A stretch of DNA of 64,000 nt from assembly GCF_000317435.1 (NCBI RefSeq), contig NC_019751.1:2666001-2730000 (forward strand), written 5' to 3'. The notes beneath the pieces were generated by a model. The model did no database searches and was not told the DNA's origin. It saw only the letters and a list, made by a program, of their open reading frames with translations. Positions 42,574 through 50,258 of this stretch are shown here, one piece after another. Source of the DNA: Calothrix sp. PCC 6303 (lineage in GTDB: Bacteria; Cyanobacteriota; Cyanobacteriia; Cyanobacteriales; Nostocaceae). Position numbers and translations under genes: made by a program. Position 1 is the stretch's first letter, and every line of letters starts with the position of its first letter.

Positions 42574-45257
42574 TTAATTCTGATGTCTATTCTGATTTTC
42601 TTGCTGCTGTGTGCGTAAACTTTCCAGCTTTTCCCGAATTGCGATTGTTTTAGGATGATTAGGTTCTAAAATGCGATCGATAATTCCTAAAGCTTGTTGA
42701 TATAGAAATTCTGCTTCCTCATACCTTTGTAGTTGGCAGTAGAGTTCGGCTAAATTATCCAAACTTCGCACAACATTGAGGTGATTTTCTCCCCAAATAT
42801 ATTTGTCTAGTTCTAAAGCTCTCAAACATAAAGGTTCGGCTTCAATGTAACGTTCTTGTAATCTATACATGAAACCAAGTGCATAAATTGTATCTGCAAT
42901 CAGAGGGTGTCCTTTAACAAGAGTATTTGTCTTGATTTCTAAAGATTTTAAAAATAATTCTTCGGCTTCTCGATAACGATTCTGGGCACGATATATTAAG
43001 GCTAAATTATGAATATCTGTTGCGAAATCTGGATGTTCTTCGCCTAAAAGTAATTTATCTAATTCTAAAGATTGTAGCGCAAATTTCTCCGCTTCTTCAT
43101 AATATCCTTGGTCATATTTCAGTAATGCTAGGTTATTTAGCACTATTGCATTAATGGGATGTTGTTCCCCAAGTAAACGCCTTCCTAATTCTAATGATTC
43201 AATATAAATGGGTTCGGCTTCAGTATATCTTTCTTGAGAACGATATAGTTCAGCTAAACTATCTAAGCTGGCAACAACATTTCGATCGTTTCTATCCCAT
43301 TGATGTTTTTCTAAGTCTAATACTTTCAAGTAAAGTATTTCTGCTAATTCATATTTGCCTTGTGATTTATAAAGTCCTGCTAAACTGCTCAAGCTAGCAG
43401 CAAAACAAGGATGATTTTGCTTTTTTAGTAAATCTAATACTTGGATAAATAGAGGCTCTGCGGCTTCGTATTTACCTTGGGATTTATAAAGTTCGGCTAA
43501 ACTACTTAAGCTGGTGGCAAAGTAAGGATGATTTTCTCCTAATAGCTGTTTTCTTAATTCTAATGCTTCTAGACACAGAGATTCTGCTGTTTCATATTTA
43601 CCTTGGGATATATAAATTCTGGCTAAATTGTTCAAGCTTCCAGCAAAGTCGGGATGTTTTTCTCCCAAACGAGATTTAATCGCAGATACACATCGTTGGT
43701 ACCAAGTTTCTGCGAGTCCGTATAATCCTTGCTCTCCATAAAATCTAGCTAAACCAGTAAAAGTCCAATATAAATTTTCATTACCAACCGCATCAATGAG
43801 ATTTTCCGCGACTTCTGTGAGATGGGGAATGGCATTTTTGACAGAATTGATGATGTTTAATGTGAGAGGATAGGGAATCGAGCGAGCAATTTCCACAAAT
43901 GTACTACTGAATGCTTGTTTTAATTCACTATTTTCCGATATTTCAATCGATTTAATTTGTAAGAATTCTCGAATTAAAGGATGTATTTTGTAATAACAAG
44001 TATTTTTTTCTTCTACACATTGTACTAAATGGCGTTGATAAAGTTGTTCGATTGCTAATTCCACATCCGCTTGATGCCAATTCAATAATTTAGCTGTGGA
44101 TTCTACCCATTTCCACACAAAAATATCTCCTGCAAATAGGCTTAATAGTACGGCAATTTTTTGTGTTGTGGGATTAAGTTCGACCCAACTGAGTTCAAAT
44201 GCCGCTAAAACCGCAGTCTGTACCGGACTTAATACTTTTTCTTGGGGTATAGTAGCACGATAGTGAATTCGTTGTTGTTGCAATTGCTCCAAGATTTGAG
44301 CGAGAGTCCAATGGGGAGGCTTTTTAACTAAATGTCGCCCCACTAATTCTATACCTAAAGGTAAATATCCCAACCATTGACTTAATTCTTTGGCTGTTGC
44401 TAATTCCTTATTTACCTTCTTTTTTCCAACTAAGTTGATGAGGAATTCTAAAGATTCATTTGGTGACAGGACATCGAGGGGAATTTCTTCTATTTTCGGA
44501 TTGAGATTTCGTAATCTGGTTGTCATTAAAACACGGAAACGATTGTTTGTGGGTAGTAATTCCGAAAGATTTTCTAAATTTGTCACATCATCAAATACAA
44601 CCAGCACCAAACCTAATAATGGTTGCCAATTTTGCCAGCACCAACCGACTTGTTGATTTAGAGTCAGGGGGTTTTCATGAAAATCTTTTTGGGGAACTTT
44701 TAAACCCATGTGAAGTTGGACAAATTGAATTATTCCCGCAGCTAAATTTGCATCTCTAGCACTCAACCAACAAATTCCACCGGGATAATCAGCTTCGTGT
44801 TCGAGAGCGTATTTTATTACCAATTCTGTTTTCCCTACTCCACCCATTCCCGCAACCGCAGAAATAACAACTGCGTTTTGTTGGTGTAGTTTTTCATGAA
44901 TTTTTGTTAGTTCTTTGCTGCGTCCAACAAAATGACTGACACCTGTATGGGGTATATATTTGAATATTTGACTGCATTTGCAGCTTTTTGACTCGGTACT
45001 GATTCTCGAAGTTGTAACTCTCGAATCAGTGGAGCGATGATTTCTCGAATTGTTTCCGCGTCTGTACCTTGGTAAATTTTGTCACCTATGTGAATATCCT
45101 GCCCTTGTCCGACATTAACCCCATATTTGCCAATTTGTAGAGATTCCTGGCTGGAGTTGGTGCCAATTAATCGGCGTAATGTCTCCAAATCCTCAGCACT
45201 CTCATGGTGATTGATAATACGCTCGACAATAACGAATAAATCTTCTGAGACAGGCAT
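42574..45257 (-). pseudogene. NB-ARC-TPR NLR-like protein gene, frameshifted by an 8-bp duplication
   Basis: Two frames together make one protein. The first (45257 to 44907) encodes the adaptor module (YGVNVGQGQDIHIGDKIY) and ends AVKYSNIYPIQ. The second (44847 downstream, open from about 44960) encodes the NB-ARC P-loop (GMGGVGKTELVIKY), LVVFDDVTNL, GYLPLGIELVG, a winged helix, and ten 42-residue kinesin-light-chain-type TPRs (AEPLFIQVLDLL). The intact paralogue at 46854-49013 reads AVKYIPYTGVRNFVGRS at the junction. Removing one of the two tandem TCAAATAT copies restores AVKYIPHTGVSHFVGRS, so the gene is disrupted by that duplication. It is either a recent pseudogene or a phase-variable locus in the off state. 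Confidence 0.88.
44956..44971 (-). repeat. 8-bp tandem duplication causing the frameshift
   Basis: On the minus strand TCAAATAT occurs twice in a row. One copy gives an open frame through the NB-ARC domain; two copies put the N-terminal adaptor out of frame with it. Confidence 0.9.
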
Positions 45258-45879
45258 TACAAAACTCTTTCTAAGTAATTTTACTATATATTAAGTATAT
45301 TCAATTAAATGATAATCGATTTTGGATGTCTGTAATTTATTCAGTAGTGAGAGTTATTTTTAGGGTTAGTGCGATCGCATTACGTCGTGCAAGCTAGAAC
45401 TTCGTTCAGCAACAAGCGATCGCACTCCAAGCCAAAGCACCAAAAACCGTCATTCTCACCAACAAGCGAACGACTTACGTCGCGCAAGCTTCGCATTACA
45501 ACCCAAACCACCAAAAACCGTCATTCTCACCAACAAACAATAAACCTATGGTTCCTTAGCGCGATCGCACTTTCAAACCAACCCAGTAAACCACACTTCA
45601 CCCCAAACTCAAAAACTCTCTCTGTCATTGCGTAGCTTGCGTCTTCGTAAGGAAGCGATTCCTGCGGAAAGCTACCATACGGGAACGCGCTTGAGCGTAG
45701 CTTGCTCCTCCGTTTCGGAGTATGCTAACGCAATATTTTTCATCACCCCAAAATCAACCTAAGCGAATTCTCGCATTTATAATGGGAATATGGATAAACA
45801 ATAAGTAAACCAATAATTTATAGCTATAATTGTATTTATAAATAGCTATAACTGTAAGCCCAAAGGACACATATTGAAT
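45258..45879. repeat. field of interspersed repeats upstream of hicBA
   Basis: Imperfect units of the form ACCGTCATTCTCACCAACAA plus AGCGA(A/T)CG and CGTCGCGCAAGCTTCGCA recur from about 45365 to 45730, with several HIP1 octamers and a palindromic GTAGCTTGC/GCTAACGC repeat. The part next to the NB-ARC-TPR start (45258-45325) is instead homologous to the upstream region of the other NB-ARC-TPR gene. Confidence 0.75.
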
Positions 45880-46083
45880 ATGAAATGGCGAGTAGTTCTC
45901 GAACCCGATCCAGAAACAGGAGAATGGGCTGTTTGGTGTCCTGAATTACCTGGTTGTACCTCCGCAGGAGACACTGAGGAAGAAGCTTTAGAGAATATCC
46001 GCGAAGCAATTCAACTATATCTTGAAACCGATTCAATTAAACTCGCACCAGGTGCAATTTTCCGTGAGGTTATGGTGGGATGA
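45880..46083 (+). CDS. hicB: HicB-type antitoxin
   Basis: Start taken at the ATG at 45880 (MKWRVVLEPDPETGEWAVWC), with AAAGGAC upstream; a TTG six bases earlier is in frame. The 67-residue product is a HicB partial RNase H-fold domain with the hallmark PELPGCTSAGDTEEEALENI segment. It would neutralise the adjacent HicA toxin. It overlaps hicA by 4 bases and comes first, an order that is common in cyanobacteria. It is a short form without a C-terminal DNA-binding domain. Confidence 0.9.
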   Translation: MKWRVVLEPDPETGEWAVWCPELPGCTSAGDTEEEALENIREAIQLYLETDSIKLAPGAIFREVMVG

Positions 46084-46304
46084 CACGTATCAGACGGATG
46101 GGTGCAGATGAGGTGGAAAGAATTTTACAGAGTTACGGGTTTGAATTGATTTCTCAAAAAGGTAGTCATCGCAAATGGCGAAATGACGATCGCCAACTGC
46201 AAGTAATTGTACCGTATCATAAAGGTCGTGATTTACCGATTGGAACTTTGCGTAATATTATGATTGGTGCGGATATTCCAGAATTGGAGTGGAAAACTGA
46301 TTAG
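46080..46304 (+). CDS. hicA: HicA-type mRNA interferase toxin
   Basis: The 74-residue product has the double-stranded-RNA-binding-like HicA fold: MGADEVERILQSYGFELISQ, then KGSHRKWR with the active-site histidine (GSH), then VPYHKGRDLPIGTLRNIM. HicA cleaves mRNA without ribosomes when not bound by HicB. The length is typical and no catalytic residue is missing, so the module appears functional. Repeat-rich DNA flanks it on both sides. Confidence 0.9.
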   Translation: MTRIRRMGADEVERILQSYGFELISQKGSHRKWRNDDRQLQVIVPYHKGRDLPIGTLRNIMIGADIPELEWKTD

Positions 46305-46853
46305 AGCGATAACTTCGTTAAGCTCCGCGAACGACTCTCGTCGCGCAAGCTTCGCACTCTCCAACAAACCCAGTAAAATAAGCTATCTGTCACCACAAGC
46401 GAACGACTTACGTCGCGCAAGCTTCGCACTCTAACCCAAACCACCAAAAAGCGATCGCACTCCATCTCAAAGCAGGTAGAATCGTCATTCCGAGCAACAA
46501 GCGATCACATTCCATCCCAAAGTAGCTAAAATCGTCATTCTCAGCAACAAGCGATCGCATTACGTCGCGCAAGCTAGAACTTCGTTCAGCTACGCTAACG
46601 CACTCCAATTCAAAACACCAAAAACCGTCATTCTCAGTAATAAGCGAACGACTTTCGTCGCGCAAGCTTCGCATCTCAACCCAAAACACCAAAAACCGTC
46701 ATTCTCAGCAACAAGCGATCGCACTCTCCAACGAACCCAGTAAAAAACCCCCTCTGTCATTGCGACGTAAGGAAGCAATCCCAATATATTCAATACCAAC
46801 GAGTCAACGCGATCGCTTCATTTCGCTACACTCGCAATGACGGAAGTTAAAAA
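46305..46853. repeat. field of interspersed repeats downstream of hicBA
   Basis: The same units as upstream recur at least five times: CGTCATTCTCAGCAACAAGC followed by GATCGCA or GAACGAC and CGTCGCGCAAGCTTCGCA. The last part (46755-46845) is another common repeat, CTGTCATTGCGACGTAAGGA with an inverted end (CTCGCAATGAC). Open frames here are repeat-derived and not called. Confidence 0.75.
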
Positions 46854-49013
46854 TCACCCCCCACTCTCTCGCTGCTGTGTGCGTAAATATTCCAGGTTTC
46901 CCCGACAAGTCAGCGTATTGGGATGATTTACATCCAAAACCCGCTCTGCAATCTCCAAAGCTTGGATGTAAAGTGGTTCTGCTGCTTCGTACCTTCCCTG
47001 GGAACAGTAGAGTAAAGCTAAATTGTTCAAACTGGTTGCATAACTGGGATGATTTTCTCCCAGTAGCTGTTTATATAACTCCAAAGCTTGGATGTAAAGT
47101 GGTTCCGCTGCTTCGTACCTTCCCTGGGAATTGTAGAGTAAAGCTAAATTATTCAAACTTTGTGCAACGTCGGGATGATTTTCTCCCAGTAGCTGTTTTC
47201 TTAACTCCAAAGCTTGGATGTAAAGAGGTTCCGCTGCTTCGTACCTTCCTTGGGAACGGTAGAGTCCAGCTAAATTGTTCAAACTGGTTGCAACGTCGGG
47301 ATGATTTTCTCCCAGTAGCTGTTTATATAACTCCAAAGCTTGGATGTAAAGTGGTTCCGCTGCTTCGCACCTTCCCTGGGAAGAGTAGAGGTAAGCTAAA
47401 TTGTTCAAACTTTGTGCAACGTGGGGATGATTTTCTCCCAAGCGTAATCTTACTGCGGATACGCATCCTTGATACCAAGGTGCTGCTAATGCATATAAAC
47501 CCTGTCCATTGTAATACCATGCTAAACCAGTAAAAGCCCAAATTAAATTTTCATCGCTGACTGCATCGAGCAAGTTTTCTGCAACTTCTGTTAAATGGGG
47601 AATGGCTGTTTTGACTGAATCGATAAATTCTAAAGTGGGTGACTGGGGAATTGTTTGAGCAATTTCCATAAAAGTGCTGGTAAATGCTTGTTTAAATTCG
47701 TTAACTTCTTCTAATTCTCCTAACTTATCTCGTAAAAACTCACGAATTAATGGATGAATTTTATAATTAGCTTCCACACTTTCTAACCTTTCAATTAAAT
47801 GGCGTTTATAAAGTTGCTTTTTCGCTTCATTTACTTCTTTCTTTTCCCAACTCAGCGATTTGCTCACAGATTCTACATATTCCCAAGCGATTTCATCGGG
47901 AGAAAATAAACTTAACAATTCTCCAACTCGCTTAGTCTTTGGGTCAAGTTTTTCCCAGGTTAAGTTAAATGCATCTCTCACTCCTAATTTTGCAGTTATT
48001 TCTGTATTTTCTAAGTCTTCAAAAGAAGGACTTATCGCTTCATTTTTGAGCCGTTCCTCTCTCAAAGCTTGCAACATCTCAGTAATTGACAAATCTGGAT
48101 CTTCTACTAAATAGCGTCCAATTAATTCTAAGCCTAGAGGTAAGTAACCGAGCCATTTACACAAACTATTCGCTATTTCAATTTCCCTATCTACCCGTCT
48201 ATCATTTTCCCCTAAAATACCTTTCAATAATGACAATGCTTCTTCTGGTGATAGTACATCCAGTGATATTTCAGCATAGTTGATATCTAATCGACGTTGA
48301 CGGGTTGTGATTAATATACGGAAGCGATTATTGGTTTTTGGTAAAAACTCTTTGATATCTTTTAAATCAGTTACATCATCCAAAACCACCAACACCAAAC
48401 CTTCGGGTGGTTGCCAATTTTGCCAACACCAAGCTACTTGTTGATGAATATCGAGGGGATTTTCACGAGCATCTTTTTGGGGAACTTCTAAATTTAAATA
48501 AAGTTGAGTAAATTGGATAATTTCTGCGGCTAAATTTCTATCTCTGACGGAAAACCAACAAATACCTCCAGGATAATAATTTTCATGTTCCCGCGCATAT
48601 TTCACCGCTAACTCGGTTTTACCAATTCCACCCATCCCCGACACCGCAGAAATCGCAACTGTATTTTGTTGTTGGTACAGTTTTTCGTGGATTTTGACGA
48701 GTTCGTCGCTGCGTCCAACGAAATTACGCACACCTGTGTAGGGAATGTACTTAACCGCAGTCGCAGCTTTTTGGCTGGGTAGGATTTCTTTAATTATTTC
48801 TCGAATCGCTTCTGCATCCGCACCGTGGTAAACCTTGTCACCAATGTGAACATCCTTGCCTTCCCCGATATTAACGTTATACTTGCCAATTTGTAGTGTA
48901 CCTTGGCTGGAGCTTGCGCTAATTGCCTGACGCAACAATACTAAATCTGCCTCAGTATGCTGGTGACTGAGAATACGCTCAATCATGGCTAATAAATCGT
49001 CAGAGTCAGGCAT
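46854..49013 (-). CDS. NB-ARC-TPR NLR-like protein with N-terminal IHIGD adaptor module
   Basis: The 719-residue product has four parts. Residues 1-85 are an effector-associated-type adaptor with IGKYNVNIGEGKDVHIGDKVY. Residues ~95-330 are the NB-ARC ATPase: GMGGIGKTE (126-134), LVLVVLDDVTDL, ITTRQRRL, GYLPLGLELIG. A winged-helix region (~340-430) follows. Residues ~460-710 hold TPRs of 42 residues (RYEAAEPLYIQALEL). This is the domain plan of plant and animal NLRs, with TPRs in place of LRRs as the likely sensor. No enzymatic effector is fused, so it must signal through the adaptor module. It is the intact paralogue of the frameshifted gene at 42574-45257. Confidence 0.9.
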   Translation of the reverse strand: MPDSDDLLAMIERILSHQHTEADLVLLRQAISASSSQGTLQIGKYNVNIGEGKDVHIGDKVYHGADAEAIREIIKEILPSQKAATAVKYIPYTGVRNFVGRSDELVKIHEKLYQQQNTVAISAVSGMGGIGKTELAVKYAREHENYYPGGICWFSVRDRNLAAEIIQFTQLYLNLEVPQKDARENPLDIHQQVAWCWQNWQPPEGLVLVVLDDVTDLKDIKEFLPKTNNRFRILITTRQRRLDINYAEISLDVLSPEEALSLLKGILGENDRRVDREIEIANSLCKWLGYLPLGLELIGRYLVEDPDLSITEMLQALREERLKNEAISPSFEDLENTEITAKLGVRDAFNLTWEKLDPKTKRVGELLSLFSPDEIAWEYVESVSKSLSWEKKEVNEAKKQLYKRHLIERLESVEANYKIHPLIREFLRDKLGELEEVNEFKQAFTSTFMEIAQTIPQSPTLEFIDSVKTAIPHLTEVAENLLDAVSDENLIWAFTGLAWYYNGQGLYALAAPWYQGCVSAVRLRLGENHPHVAQSLNNLAYLYSSQGRCEAAEPLYIQALELYKQLLGENHPDVATSLNNLAGLYRSQGRYEAAEPLYIQALELRKQLLGENHPDVAQSLNNLALLYNSQGRYEAAEPLYIQALELYKQLLGENHPSYATSLNNLALLYCSQGRYEAAEPLYIQALEIAERVLDVNHPNTLTCRGNLEYLRTQQRESGG
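46958..47461 (-). repeat. 126-bp in-frame tandem repeat, four units
   Basis: AAGCTTGGATGTAAAG recurs at 46958, 47084, 47210 and 47336, an exact 126-bp period; each unit is one 42-residue TPR. The uniform DNA points to recent expansion or gene conversion. Confidence 0.93.
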
Positions 49014-49085
49014 CGCTAATACTGTTCCTAAGTAATTCCACTATAACTTAAGGTACTTCAATCAAATGATTATCGATTCCGGAAT
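49014..49085 (-). promoter_or_regulatory. upstream region shared by both NB-ARC-TPR genes
   Basis: CTAAGTAATT, then TTCAATCAAATGATTATCGATT (given in part), match the upstream region of the other NB-ARC-TPR gene (CTAAGTAATT, TTCAATTAAATGATAATCG) at 45270-45325. The duplication that made the paralogues included this probable promoter. Confidence 0.7.
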
Positions 49086-49099
49086 AACTATAACTTCGG

Positions 49100-50192
49100 T
49101 AATAAGTATTTAAGCAGAATTAATTACACAAATAAATGATACCATTAAATGGATTCAGCTTGTGTTATGGATAAGGTCTTATTATGTTCTTTATCAAAGA
49201 AATAAATCCCCTTTCTTTGAAACTGCTAGAAAGGATATATCGCCAGAGCCGACATCATCAAGTACGACAAAGAGCGCACTTTCTAATATTAGCTTCGCAA
49301 GGGGTGAAAGTCGATGAACTCATGAGAATATTTAGTGTGAGTTATAAGACAATCTATAACTGGCAAAATCGTTGGGAATCTGAAGGGATGGTAGGACTAT
49401 ACAACAAGCCAGGTAGAGGTAGCAAAAAAATATTTGAACGCTCACAAGAAGAGGAAATTAGAGAATGGGCTAGACTTGAACCAAGACAAATAAAAAGAGT
49501 ATTGCAAAAAGTAAAAGAGGAATGGGATGTTGTAGTTAGTGCTGAAACAATAAAAAGGATACTTAAAAGATTATCTATGAGCTGGCATCGGATGAGAAGA
49601 GATGTGTTTGGAAAGCCAGATCCCTTGGAATACAAGGATAAAAAAGAAAAGCTGTCAGAATTAAAACGTTTAGAAGATGAAGGAAAAATCAACTTATACT
49701 ACTTAGATGAAGCCGGATTTTGTTTAATACCTACGGTTCCTTATGGTTGGCAAAATATCGGTGAATATTTAAAAATTAAAAGCCGCCGCAGTCCTCGTCT
49801 AAATGTTTTAGGAATTATGAGTAGAAAGAATCATCTAGAAACTTATGTTTCATCTCAAACCATTAATTCTGATGTAGTTGTTGCTTGTATTGATACATTC
49901 TTTCCTACTGTAAATAAGCCAACATATATTGTTGCAGATAGAGCTTCAATTCACACAAGTGATATTGTTCTTGATAAAATTGAAGAATGGAAAGAGCGTG
50001 GTATTACAATTTTTGAATTACCCTCTTATTCGCCTGATTTGAATCTCATTGAAATTCTCTGGCGATTTATTAAGTATCAATGGATTGAAATAGATGCTTA
50101 TTCTAGCTGGCAAACTTTTGTTACATCTCTCGAAAAAATCCTGAGAGAATTTGGTCAAAATTATGTAATTAATTTTGACTAGCTACTTATTA
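49100..50192 (+). mobile_element. IS630-family insertion sequence
   Basis: Inverted ends are visible: left TAATAAGTA ... AATTAATTACA (49100-49128) and right, reverse-complemented, TAATAAGTA ... AATTAATTACA (ending 50192), with a less conserved middle. A TA lies at each end, the IS630/Tc1 target signature. The right end overlaps the transposase stop codon region. The element sits between the divergent NB-ARC-TPR and NACHT genes. Confidence 0.85.
49184..50182 (+). CDS. IS630-family transposase
   Basis: The 332-residue product has an N-terminal helix-turn-helix pair (VDELMRIFSVSYKTIYNWQN) and the DDE catalytic core: Asp in YYLDEAGFCL, Asp in IVADRASIH, and Glu in LPSYSPDLNLIEILW. The length is normal for IS630 and the frame is unbroken, so the element may still move. 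It catalyses cut-and-paste transposition into TA dinucleotides. Confidence 0.93.
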   Translation: MFFIKEINPLSLKLLERIYRQSRHHQVRQRAHFLILASQGVKVDELMRIFSVSYKTIYNWQNRWESEGMVGLYNKPGRGSKKIFERSQEEEIREWARLEPRQIKRVLQKVKEEWDVVVSAETIKRILKRLSMSWHRMRRDVFGKPDPLEYKDKKEKLSELKRLEDEGKINLYYLDEAGFCLIPTVPYGWQNIGEYLKIKSRRSPRLNVLGIMSRKNHLETYVSSQTINSDVVVACIDTFFPTVNKPTYIVADRASIHTSDIVLDKIEEWKERGITIFELPSYSPDLNLIEILWRFIKYQWIEIDAYSSWQTFVTSLEKILREFGQNYVINFD

Positions 50193-50258
50193 GGCGCTGT
50201 TTCGATAAATTCTCTATAATTTCTGTATATTTTCATGCTATAAAAATGCGTTTAAGCA

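Noticed and set aside
46408-46799. Minus-strand open frames of 69-94 codons
   Set aside because: They are built from the interspersed repeats around hicBA and carry repeated cysteine-rich phrases typical of translated repeats.
46877-47533. 218-codon plus-strand frame with internal repeats
   Set aside because: It is the antisense of the 126-bp TPR array of the NB-ARC-TPR gene.
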